NCBI GenBank assembly: GCA_932521035.1
Contig: OW051496.1
Span: 2,852,001-2,916,000 of the forward strand
Direction: 5' to 3'
Origin: Oscheius dolichura
Lineage: Eukaryota; Nematoda; Chromadorea; Rhabditida; Rhabditidae
DNA: 64,000 bases
In this document: positions 45,719-56,249 of the stretch, one piece after another
How the letters are laid out: each line of letters begins with the position of its first letter
How positions within the stretch are numbered: position 1 is the stretch's first letter
Program-made: the position numbers and the translations under genes
Notes under the pieces: model-generated
Databases searched by the model: none
Told to the model about the DNA's origin: nothing
The model's input: the letters and a program-made list of their open reading frames with translations, nothing else

Positions 45719-47943
45719 TTACCAGGCATTGTTTTGGAAAGAACAAAGGTGATCAGCAAGGTGTTGAGGAATAATGACAGCGTACGTTTCCCAACAGTAA
45801 AAGGGAAGACTGGGGCCAGTTCGACACTCTTTCCCGTTGAATATTTCAACCCGGCAGATCTCTGCCCCATCCCTATTCCTTCGTCCAATTGCAAATATTT
45901 CAGTACCAAGTGTTACTGCGGCAACTTGTCCCCATAAGAATTTCATTGGAGGTAAGTACTTCCATTTTCCTTCCGTTGGAATTAACTCCAACACGGAACT
46001 AACACACATGAAGGCCTCATCAAACCCGCCAAGTACAATGAGGCGATCATCGTAGGAAACGATAGAAACAGAAGAAAGAGGTATCGGCAGATCAGGCAAC
46101 TCAGTCCAGACTCCGTTTTCTGGATCAAAACACTCCACACTTTTGTAGCGCATCTCCTCGAGCCGTCCTCCACAAACTATTATTTTTTTCATTCCAGACA
46201 GTTGCAGCGGCATGGTGTCGTGCATATTTCATGTCTCTAAATTTATTTATTTTATTTACAGGAACGGTCTCGTACCTCATTTTGTTCCATTTATTCTCTT
46301 TAGGAATATATTTTTCAACAGTTTTGTAGTATTCATACGATGTTGCACCTCCAAATGCCCAAATGAATCCATTCAATTCCAAACAGCAAACTCCATAACG
46401 CTCATAATGCATATCGGCCAGGCGTATCCATTCCATGTTGCTGTCCAGTTTGTGCAAAGTATTGTGCTTAAAATTGGGGCCATCCTGCCAACTTTTTCCA
46501 TTAAATATTAGAACTTCATCGAGCCGTTCATGACTACCACGTCCTCCAATAATATAAATGTCTTTGCCCAGAACTGTTACAGAATATCCTATGACAGGAT
46601 CCATCATTTGTCCCAACGTCGTCCACGTTCCTTTTCCTTCCAGCGAGCAGGTTTTCATCTCTCTGTTACTCGTATCTTCGTCTGTGTTACCTCCCATTAA
46701 AACCAGCGTATCGTCGTAATGAATTAAAAAATGATCATAGAGTCGTCCATAAATATCGCCTAATGGGGTCCATACGCCATTCTGGGGATCGTAACATTCC
46801 GCACTTTTTAAAACCAGATGGCAGTCAGTGTGTCCTCCACAAACTATTATTTTACCATTCCAGGCTGTAGCAGCCGCATCAGCTCTGCTACAAGTCATAT
46901 CTCTAAAGGAATGAATAAATGGTATTCTATAAAACTCAAAAAAGTTTCAGCCTGAACCTTCGAGCCCAGAAAATTCTCTCTGAGAAATGAAATGGGAATT
47001 TTCGCCGTTTTTTCGCACATTTACACTGCTACACAGTAAACACTTTTAAACATAAGCGTGCATTCAGGTCACCGAGATCTCGGCAGCAGGCTGGGTTTTC
47101 AATTTTGTTAAATACGCCATCAGTTACCGAGACAAGGCGTATTGCCTAAGGCGGCAAACCAGATCCGGGCCAGCAAGGCGCGTTTTCGGGGGGAACAGGC
47201 CTATAATCTTTAGCACGTGGTAATTATTGGGACTATTGCACTAAAAAAGCGCAATGGTGGCATGCATCCCCCGAAAATGCGCCTTACTGGTCCGGATCTG
47301 GTTTGCCGCCATACAGTAATACCGTAATCCAAAAAAAGTTATCGAACCCGGATTCGTACAGTATTGTTTTGCTATTTACATAGAGAAAATTACTTCTGAC
47401 TAACAAACAGGATCAACAACAACAACAAAAAGCTTACGGCATTTTTGTCCATTTGTTCTCCTGCGGGTCATATCTTTCAACCGTTTTAAAGTATCCGTTC
47501 GTTTCCAATGCATATCCGCCAAATACCCAAATGCATCCGTCCAATGCCAAACAAGCATTTGCCATGCAACGTCGTGCAACAGTCATATTAGACAGAGGTG
47601 TCCATTTGAAGTTTTTGCTCAGTTTATGTAAACGTTTAGGTTTTTCAAAACCACCAATAATATAAATTTCATCGTTTAGGCATACGACACCGCCGTCGTC
47701 AATCTTATGAGGTAATTTCAATTGCAACTCTATCCATTTAGAAGTTTTTCTATCCAATATTGCCATCTGGTGGCAATCCGCTCCTCCCAAAACCAAAATC
47801 TAAAAGACAAAATAGCTAAAAAGCTGATAGACTTGCTGTGTTTGTCCCCTTTGGGTTGTTGGGTGGAAGAACTGGCTGTTTCTGCTCTTCTAGAGAACTC
47901 AAACGCTTTGCGTGCTTCGTAACAGCGGTTTGAATGACATCGA
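45719..47943 (-). pseudogene. K5: fused Kelch gene with about nine Kelch motifs and a frameshift
   Basis: Kelch exons 47438-47799, 46276-46902 and 45719-46236, plus a likely coiled-coil exon at 47833-47943 (SSLEEQKQPVLPP) whose join is out of phase. The middle exon carries three normal GG blades (IIVCGG, LVLMGG, IYIIGG) and then, at HNTLHKLDSNMEWIR, switches into sequence typical of the first Kelch exon (IWAFGG, YIPKENKWNKM). A 39-nt in-frame intron and another set of terminal blades follow. It looks like two Kelch genes fused by deletion between equivalent points. The last exon has a run of seven A (minus strand, 46183-46189) that shifts the frame by +1 relative to relatives. Either a pseudogene or a sequencing error at a homopolymer. 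Confidence 0.72.
47150..47313. mobile_element. Short inverted-repeat element in K5 intron
   Basis: GGCGGCAAACCAGATCCGG at 47151 pairs with CCGGATCTGGTTTGCCGCC at 47294-47312, with further pairing of GCGTTTTCGGGGG and CCCCCGAAAATGC. About 43-nt arms and a 76-nt centre. MITE-like. Confidence 0.8.
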
Positions 47944-48029
47944 CTGAAAGAGGACAAAGGCGGTTTTCGAATTGATAGAAATACCTTTCGACGATATCTT
48001 CTGTACACTTTGCTGTAACTTGTTGATTT

Positions 48030-49795
48030 CCTTAGTTGCTTGTTTTTGGTGGTGCTGTATCTTCCACCAAACCCTGCGAGAAGTTTATACCTCTTTGAGT
48101 GATTTCTAAAGAAACTATAAAATAAACATCACAAATACAAAAGAATACCTGAAGAGGATTTCTTCACGTGGCTTTATTTTCTTGTACAACACAGGGTACT
48201 TGTTTTCCATCTTGTTCAGGTATTCTCCAAAGGTTTCTCGTGTCGTCTGTTGGCATAATCCATTCCGTATTCGCGTGCCCTGTAATAAAAAAATATATGT
48301 AAAAACAAAACATGCGTACGTCTACAATTCCGAACAAAATATGAGCTTCTGGCGAAGAGACGCTTTTTCTGCCGAGGAGATTCTCAGTAAGGTGTAAGTC
48401 GCATTGCAAGCGGACGGCATTCTCAAAGACTTCATCCTAAAAGCTCATAAAAATGTTATTATAAAAAGGCTTACTTTTGTGATCTCTGAAAGCGCCGATT
48501 CGCCGTCTCTTATTATACTAGGGACAGATTTACTCGGGCATATTCTCTTCCAGGCGGACGCGAAATGCTCGCCAAATACTGAATGTGTCTTGGCATCTCT
48601 ACGGCTGTGAACCATGACTGCTAGGAGCACAGGCCTATCCTTTCCGGAGCGCTTTGTTCTAAAAGAATGATAAAGTAAAATTGCTTCTTACTTGTATTTG
48701 GCGAGTTTCCCAATGATCAGTGTAACATAAAGGTGACTTAAGTCGAAGGTAGTGTCCACTGAGAGTTGGCACTCCATTCCTTCAATAAATTGCGACGCGT
48801 TGAATTCATCTGGGCGCGGCACTAAAATAAGATACAAATGTAATAGTAAAGCAACACCAATAGTCAATAAAGAGAACAAAACATACGTGTATTGTTCTCT
48901 ATGGCTTCTGTCATGTAATATTTGAATTGCTTGAGCTGCTCGGAATTCGGGCAGTCGCCTCCGTATAGTTCAAGGGCTTTATCAAATACGGCGATGCCAA
49001 TAATGCTAAGTTTGTTGTCAACTAAAAACACATGTTCAAAGAAATTTATATCTCACTTTTGTCCACTCGGAGGTGTCCTTCGTATTGAAAAATTTGATTA
49101 GCGAGCTCTGTCGGATCAGTCATTGGGGATGGTCCCGTTTTTCCTTTTGTACAAGTTTCAACTTTTCTGCTTGCATTCTTTATCTGTAAGAATAGTGGTT
49201 TTATATCAAATTAAAACTTACTATTTGCTCGGTGATACATACACCATCTTTTTGAAGCAGTTTGCACGTATTTTTTACGGTTCGATAATTTAACTGCTCT
49301 TTCACTTTGTCAATCGTTGAAGGCTTTGCGCTCGTCCTTCCGTGAAAAGTTATCTCCGAAAAATCCACACTCTCGGTAAAAATATAAGCAATAGTTGCTT
49401 TCTCAGGAGACATCAAAATTTGAACATGTTGCGAATACAAGTTGCAAAAGAATAAATACCAATTTTCGCAGTCCTATGATGCTGGGATGTTTTACTCGGA
49501 AGTGCCTGTAGTGTTCGCCTTCTACTTGGAGATTTTCGGTTTTAGTTTTATTTAATGATGCTGAAAAAAATGTTGTAGGAAAATACTGATTGTTTATACA
49601 TTTCCACGGCCGCAGATTGTCAAAGTTTATATCTTTCATAGTATAGCCTTCACGGAAGGTAAGTACAAAGATATAGGTCCCTCGGGAGTACACTGAAGAA
49701 AACACCGGCAACTCCTCGGACAATAAGCTGCAAACAAACAGGAATGCAAGTAATTCTCTCTAACCTGGTGGTTCTATGAATAGCCGGAAGGTCAT
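48030..49795 (-). pseudogene. MULE transposase, 5' and catalytic part, truncated at 3' end
   Basis: Minus-strand exon chain. An N-terminal segment near 49450-49715 (WKCINN, later VEGEHYRHF) is vaguely like a FLYWCH DNA-binding module. Further exons follow at about 49225-49440, 49060-49190 and 48890-49020. The catalytic block at 48700-48822 (VDTTFDLSHLY) contains the first MULE Asp; 48485-48660 (VLLAVMVHS...IIRDGESALSE) contains the second; then 48290-48440, 48150-48281 (TTRETFGEYLNK) and 48030-48115 (LLAGFGGRYSTT). Homology with the 1-1621 copy stops right after RYSTT; the third catalytic acidic residue and SWIM finger are absent. K5 coiled-coil-like sequence begins at that point. Inactive as a transposase if this is complete. 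Confidence 0.72.
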
Positions 49796-49814
49796 TTCGG
49801 GTAATTGAAACGTC

Positions 49815-50275
49815 TCGAGCATATCGCGCGCAGCGCGAAGCGCTGCGCGGTGGTTAGGTTTTGCTCTCATCACAGGCGGCATTTTAAAAATTTAAAGCGC
49901 GCGTAGCGCGCCACCGCTCCAACTTTTTTGAATAATTTTTTTTGTGTGTTATTCCTCACGTGATTCTCTATCGAATGGTACCCATTATGATGATTTTCGA
50001 GATTGAACCGAAAAATGAAAAATCGAAAGTGGTTTTAAAAGTGGCCGATGTTTCCCGTACGGTGTACACCGTCTCGGTTCTCGTCACCAAATCGGCGGAT
50101 TTTTCTAATTTTTGATGGAGACATTGGAAATGATGTCTGCTGGTGTCGCGTCCATATTCGAAAAGATTTGGAAGCATGCAGTGTGACGCTAGGGCGTGTA
50201 ACACGCGCCCCGCGCCTAAAATGAGGCGATTTGGCACATGTTTAGCGCAAAGCGCAGCACTAAATGAATTTTTTT
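49815..50275. repeat. GCGC-rich repeated patches flanking the macro-domain region
   Basis: 49822-49905 holds GCGCGCAGCGCGAAGCGCTG, a GCGGTGGTTAGGT word and GCGCGCGTAGCGCGCC; 50190-50262 holds GCGTGTAACACGCGCCCCGCG and GCGCAAAGCGCAGC. Each patch is followed by a T-run and a similar TTCCTCA(C/T)GT(G/A)A word. The GGTGGTTAGGT word also appears in the inverted repeats at 56.28-57.24 kb. These could mark a boundary of the inserted segment; this is inference. Confidence 0.4.
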
Positions 50276-50458
50276 TTGAAATTTTTGTTTTATCGTGTTC
50301 CTCATGTAACTATCTATTGACTGATGTTTATTACAGTGTCATCCGAATTTGGAATCCACCCAGAAAGTGGTTGAAGCTGCTAATTGTACGAGCCAACGGT
50401 GTGTCTCGCCAGTTTGGACCTACTATTGTTGAAGTCTTCTAATTTCTTCACCGAAACT

Positions 50459-50629
50459 ATGGGGTTAACTTCTTCATATGACCCGCATCATTCTGAAGAT
50501 TGCGGTGCAGCCTTTTCGAATGCTACTAGCCAAGAAAATCTCACAACTCCTCCTAGAAGTCAAGATACCGCAATCGGAACGGATTTTTTCGGAAAATTCT
50601 TTGGACCGCCCGCTATCTCTCCTCAGTAA
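50459..50629 (+). CDS. Small ORF with N-myristoylation-type start
   Basis: The frame starts MGLTSSYDPHH and ends at a TAA at 50627-50629. Gly2 and Ser6 fit the myristoylation consensus, and the rest is Ser/Thr/Pro-rich. It may continue by splicing at CCTCA/GTAACT just before the stop. No homology recognised; coding status uncertain. Confidence 0.3.
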   Translation: MGLTSSYDPHHSEDCGAAFSNATSQENLTTPPRSQDTAIGTDFFGKFFGPPAISPQ

Positions 50630-50840
50630 CTTTATTTTCATCATAAAGCAAACACATGAATACCTGTCGACTCACTTAAACGGTGGGTTTCATTGTATTT
50701 TCTCTTCAAAAACGCGTTAGCATGAGGAAAGCAAAGTCTGCAGCCAAAAGCGGCTTCTGGAATGAAGAAAAGCAGCTTCCTATTGCACTGCATCTGGAAA
50801 CACATTCTTTCATTCACTTTGAACATTTGTTCTCAACAAC

Positions 50841-53800
50841 ATGGATGTCAACTTCGTAATTATCCCTGGTGATATCGTCGATGTTGCCGCCCAAGCAATC
50901 GTCAACGCCGCAAACACGGAGTTGCAGACAGGTATGTTCATTCTTTCCCCATATAAATAGTTGATTTCTTTAGGTGGAGGTGTGGATGGAGCCATTCGAA
51001 AGGCAGCTGGAGAAGAAAAATTGCAGAAGGAGCTGGATACAGTGAAGAAAATCTTCCAGCGAGGACATCTCCCTCCCGGCCAAGCAGTTATAACGGGAGC
51101 TCATGATATGGAAACCTGTGAATGTAAGCAATCCTCAAAAACTTTACCAATCCCTTTAGATATGATAACGTTTCAGGTATTGAAAAAAGTTAGCCTTGTT
51201 TTGATGGGATCGGCCATGAAGTATGCGACTACAGCTTTAAAGGACCTCATGCAACTTCGCCTGGCCCATTCAATGGGAGCCGGCGGATACCGCGTTCTAT
51301 TGGAGTCTAGGAACGCTAAGAAGAAGAACTGCATAAAGATAACGGATGGATTTTCTGTAGGAAGTATGGTCGAAAAATGGGCCAACAGTAATGAAGGGAA
51401 CGACCTGAGGTAATCCTTCCAGAGACCGTAAAATTTGTTTCCAGGCATGGTTATGAATTTGTCAGGCATCGTACTGCTGAGAGAGTTACGAAATACCGAC
51501 AGGATTCCTACTACAGACAGGGAGAGAGCCTATACGAGCAGCAGAAGAAGGATCAGCTCATGTTCCAGTAATCTTTCTTTCAGGAGAGAGAATCTTCGCA
51601 AAAACAATGAAGCCGTAGTATTGGTTTCTTCACAAACCCGTCTGAGAATTCAAGAGCTGAGAAAAGATCCCGAATTTGCCGAAAATGAAAATTCAGCAAG
51701 GAAAGACAGGTTGGTAAATATCTTTTCCGTCAAACTCTTCCAGGTATCATGAAAATAAAGAGAAGGAAGGGAGCGCCAAACGGCAAAGGAAACAAGTTTC
51801 TCGAACTTGCCCAGAAGTGAGGAGTGCAGAGAGAATTTCCAGCCAGAAAAGGTACGACAAAAGTTGGTTGTTACGAATTCTTTCAGACGAGCCAATCCAG
51901 AGAAGAGGGCCGCCGATAATTTGATGAGAAGATCTCTTCGAGAGAGCAAAAAGAGTCTTTTCGGTCGTATCAAGGAGAAGGAGAACAAGGGCCTGATGTC
52001 GGTGCTTCCAAATAGGAAGAGGATTTCCTATCAAAACAAGGCTCGAGAGAACCAGAAAGTTATGGCAACGTAAGAATATTTTCCACACAAAAAACACAAA
52101 TGGATTTAGAATGGTCGCAACCGAGACAGCAACTGTTCGTCTCTTCTCAACAGAGGGAGAGAGAAAGCCCATGTCGCTCGTCGACAGGCTGAGAGTGAAA
52201 TATGGATTGAACAGGAGAAAAGCTCCTCTATTTATCAGGAAAATGATTTCTTTGATCAAGGTATGTACAAAGAAAAGAAGAAGACGAATTCCTTTATTTA
52301 GGACATTGGAGGAATAGATTTCCCCGACGAGAAGGAGACCGTGCAAAGGAGGGCTAGATTGGTCAACAGCTATTTCGTGATGACGAAAAATGTTCACCCT
52401 ACCCATGCACAATGCGTGAGTCCAAATTTATCTCCTCTTAACTGATGAAATTTTTCATTTAAGTTCCATTTAAAACGGGAAATCGATACTATGTATTTCT
52501 CTGGGAAAGCAGTAGCAAAAGAAGTAGAAATTCGCATACAAAAAATTCGTGAGCAGCTGGTTACCAGAGCCGACCTGCAGTGCACAAGGCAAGACCTGAC
52601 TCCTCAACAACGGGATAGGCTGGCAATTGCTGGAGTTCACGTCCACACCAGCTCCCAGGATGGACCGCTGCGGAGAAGGCTAGAGGAGTATGAAAATGGT
52701 TGGTTTAGCCCTTTCATGCTATAAAATTGTTTCAGCAACCAAATTCTATGGGAAATTTGCACCCGAGATGAGAAAAAATGGGTTCGTTCCACCCACGAAG
52801 AACGGGCTGTGTCCTGATCTGCCTCCCCGAGAAGAAAGTCCACCCCCTGAGATCCCGAAAATCGTCATAGCCGATTACGAGGGCTCAGACACCCCTTCTA
52901 TTGCTCCGTCTACCATCTCTTCTCTCTCCGTGCTGGACCTGACGGTTGATCAACCGATGTCGGAAGAGGTGCCACAGTCATCACCACAGCCGAGTGCCCC
53001 GCCAGCAGAAGAAGTCCAGACCGAAGAGCAAATGGAGGAAAAACTGGAAGAGCACCCTGAAACGTGGATGAGAGGAGAGGATGAAAACTGTGAGGATTTG
53101 CTGCCCAACAGGAATTGGACAAGACACATACGAGAGGGACTCAGGGGATTGGGAGGGCGCACCATTGGAGACCTCACCAGATACGTGGTGAAAATGGACA
53201 AGTGTGGGAAATGCAAAAATTATTCATGTACTATGAACTATTGCTCCAGCTTCCACCAGTTGCTGCAAACTCTTGCCCCCCACTTTATGGGAATCAGGTA
53301 AATTTCTTTGTTTAAAACGATAAATACAAATCATTGCAGGACTATTCTGAGGAAATACAGTCTTTTGAAGCAGTATTTGCGCTGGATCAAGGAGTGGAAT
53401 CGCCTAGAGAATTCGAAAATTTCAACATATATGGATTATCGGAATCTGGCGAGTTTCCTGATGAAGTTAAACCATTTAAAACTCTACAGATTGCCGTCGA
53501 GAACGTTCCTTCGGAGATAAAGAAGAAGATTATTTTGAAGAGAGCTGCTGAAACAGATCTGTCTCACCACACGGAAGATATCGTCAAAGGAAACCACGGA
53601 AAACAGATGAAAAACTTCCAAAAAGATGTGCAAGCCTCTCTAGAGCTCTATGACTGCACGTGTTGCTACCGTATGATGAATGCCAGCAAAGTAAAATTTG
53701 AATCCGTTTTGAAAAATAAATAAATTTGTTTCTAGGTGAAAAAAGTAGATTGCCAAGACCCATGTCTTCTAGAATTCATGATTTTTCTCAGCTATTTAGA

Positions 53801-53960
53801 TCCCCTTGTTGGGCTTCTCAGACACACTAACAAATTTTACTCCTGTCTTCCTCAATCGCTCATCTTCATCTTTCTTCATCTATCTTCAAAAAGTTTAAAG
53901 AAGAAGCGAACAGCGAAAGAAAAGCTCTCGAGGGAAGCCAAAAGCGGCGCTTGTCGGAGG
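50841..53960 (+). CDS. Macro-domain-containing protein, multi-exon, otherwise unknown
   Basis: Exon 50841-50931 and exon 50974-51123 encode the first half of a macro domain: FVIIPGDIVDVAAQAIVNAAN, then GGGVDGAIRKAAG, then PPGQAVITGA. These match the ADP-ribose-binding loop 1 and the NAAN/GGGVxxAI signature. The second half (the GIYGxP-type loop) was not found, so binding may be altered. Later exons lie at about 51191-51410, 51445-51566, 51582-51709, 51744-51851, 51889-52070, 52107-52260, 52303-52412, 52465-52696, 52737-53298, 53340-53692 and from 53736. They encode Lys/Arg/Glu-rich sequence, a Pro/Ser/Glu-rich acidic segment (52830-53090), and a Cys cluster KCGKCKNYSCTMNYC. No polymerase or protease motif was seen. 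Splice choices near 51124-51191 are uncertain; the 3' end is placed between 53.9 and 54.1 kb. Confidence 0.6.
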
Positions 53961-54125
53961 ATGCAAAACGCTTTCCAAAGACGCTCCTATTTCCATGTAG
54001 TACATCGTCACTTTCAACTTTGTCTGCTACATTCGACACTCGCCTCTACCATTCTCTATTCTATTTCATTTATTTTCTATTACAGTCTTAGTCTATTTAG
54101 TCTCTATTTCAGAATCTATTGCAAA

Positions 54126-56165
54126 ATGCTTATTACGTCAATGCTCCCTTCCTCGGTCTGCCGTGTTTGCAGTTGGATCTCTCTGCTGCTTCTTCTCCAG
54201 CTGTTTCATCCCGCCTTATTAGCTCCTCTCCTCCCCGGTCAGGACGACAGCGACATATCGGACGAGAAGAAATTTGTCAATAACCTGAGAGAACAACATG
54301 GAATTGTTGCTGTGAGTTGAATCTGTAGCTTGGCCGAATCTGTATTTACAGATGTATAAGGGAACGGTACAGGAGTACACAAGCATTCTATGCGGGCCTA
54401 TCGTCATCGACTTCAAAGATTTCTATTATGGAACAGTTTATGATGACCTAATGAAACCTGTTCTGCGCAATCTGCAGCTACACAAGGCACACTCCAGATA
54501 TACTGCTACGGAGTGAGTCCTTCTTCATCCGCTTCCTTTGTCGTATTAATACAGACTTGTAACATCAATTTACAGATTTCCCAAGATAGCAAATATGCTT
54601 GAAATCCGTTTAAAGGAAGAAAAAGTAAAGTTGAAGGATTTAGTCAAAAAGAATATTGACCAATATCTCCCGACAACCGTTGGCTTCGTCCCAGCTCTCG
54701 CAGCAGTAGTCGTAGGTGGAATTGTTGTTTGGGCGTTAGGACATGAGGCTATCGGAGCCATAAAATCCCTTTTCGGAATAGGCGATACCGACAATTCCGT
54801 AAGATCGTTTTAGCCCAAGAAACAAGATTAAAAAATTGCAGAAACTTTTCGCCACGATGCTGGAAGCAGTTGAGGAAAAATATGAATATGAAGTTATGAG
54901 CTTAGTAGATGAGAAGATGGAAAAATATTGGAAACATAACATTCAACTGGTCAAAGATGACCTCATGGAAGTTTTGCAGGATCTATTTATTCACCGAATC
55001 GTGAACCGAAAGCTGTTTGCCAGCGGTAAGTTATTTTTTTTTACCCCTCATTCAGCAGACTCCCGTTATTTTTTATAAGTAAAAACAAATTTCCAGAAGA
55101 ACAATTCGGCGAGATTATGAAAAATGTTATTGGCCACCAACATTTTGAAGATTCCATCTACAAGATATTCCCAAAAAAGGCTCTACAACTTCTTGAAATT
55201 CAAGCCATTTCAAGACCGTCTAACTCAAAGATTATAGCTGAAATATGCGCTCCGCTTGTCGGCACGGAAGAACTGGCTACGGAGTATTCTTTATTCCAAG
55301 TAGAACCCTTTGGAACCATCAGCCATGGTCGCTTCATTCTGCCCGTCCTACCGTCCCGCTACTTTGCCGTTGACTTCGAGACCAACGAGACTCTTGCCGT
55401 CGTCGACTACAAATCATCCTGCAAGTTCATCGGGACGGAAGCTTTCTGCCCCCAACTTGCGATCCCCCCCCCGCAAAGTGCAACCTGTATGATAGATCCG
55501 GATGCCGTCCCGAGTACCGAAGAATCAAGAGAGAAAACTACGTCTTTGAACGACGTCTTGGAGACGTTACGCTCTTCGCTACTACGGCCACAGAGATGAT
55601 AATTCAAGTGGACGGCAAGATCGTAACAAAGAAGTCTATCAAGCTGGAACATCCGTAAGTCGCTTTCTCACTATCTTCCCTCCCTAGACCAACGGAAAAA
55701 AAATCCATGTTTAGGACCTTCGCTCAAATACTACCGGAAAACGTCACCGTATTGTTAGACGGGACCCCTGTGTATGGGACCAAAGGCGTAACGGCTACAC
55801 TATCGCAACCTCTGTATACGGTAATTATACCCATAACAAATGCTTAGCGATTATTTAAGGATCTGGATCTAGCCCATGCCTTCATGAAAAGCTGGGATTT
55901 CAATCATACGACAGGCTCGTTCGATCCAAACCCCAGCGAAGTTGAGAAGATATTGGCGGATCACGGCAAGAAATTGGCGGATCACAGCTTCCTACACATG
56001 GCCTATGTCTACTGCTTTGTCCTACTAGCAGTACTGGCCATCGGATTAGCTCTCTTCGTCTTCGCCACGCTGTCTTTATGCATCAGGAAGACAGTCGGAA
56101 AGGCCACTACAGCTCTCGCCAAAGATTTTGTCGACGTGATTAACCGCTACCATTTGATCGATTAA
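54126..56165 (+). pseudogene. Envelope-like type I membrane protein, frameshifted
   Basis: Exons about 54126-54311, 54352-54512, 54576-54798, 54842-55025, 55097-55654, 55715-55820, 55860-56165. The first exon has a strong signal peptide after the ATG. The third exon holds a Gly/Ala/Val-rich hydrophobic stretch of about 25-30 residues, internal and preceded by a charged helix-like region, as in viral fusion proteins. A charged helical region and a Cys-containing domain follow, then a single transmembrane segment near the C-terminus and a short basic tail. The summed exons are not a multiple of three: the frame shifts inside a run of nine C at 55464-55472. It is either broken or misread at a homopolymer. 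Introns are nematode-like, so it has been resident long enough to acquire them, or belongs to an intron-bearing element. The class of envelope was not determined. Confidence 0.6.
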
Positions 56166-56249
56166 TAAAGCTATATTTGTAATTGTAAACCAAACTAATG
56201 GGAGGATAATCAGAGGGCCCTATTTGCAAGCAAATAGGTACAAAAAGAG

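Noticed and set aside
51747-52412. Minus-strand ORF of 221 aa in the macro-domain region
   Set aside because: Antisense to a chain of plus-strand exons with consistent acceptors; its composition looks like the complement of Lys/Glu-rich coding sequence.
51445-53700. Gag or polymerase of a retrotransposon
   Set aside because: The Cys cluster lacks the CCHC zinc-knuckle spacing, and no reverse transcriptase, protease or integrase motif was seen.
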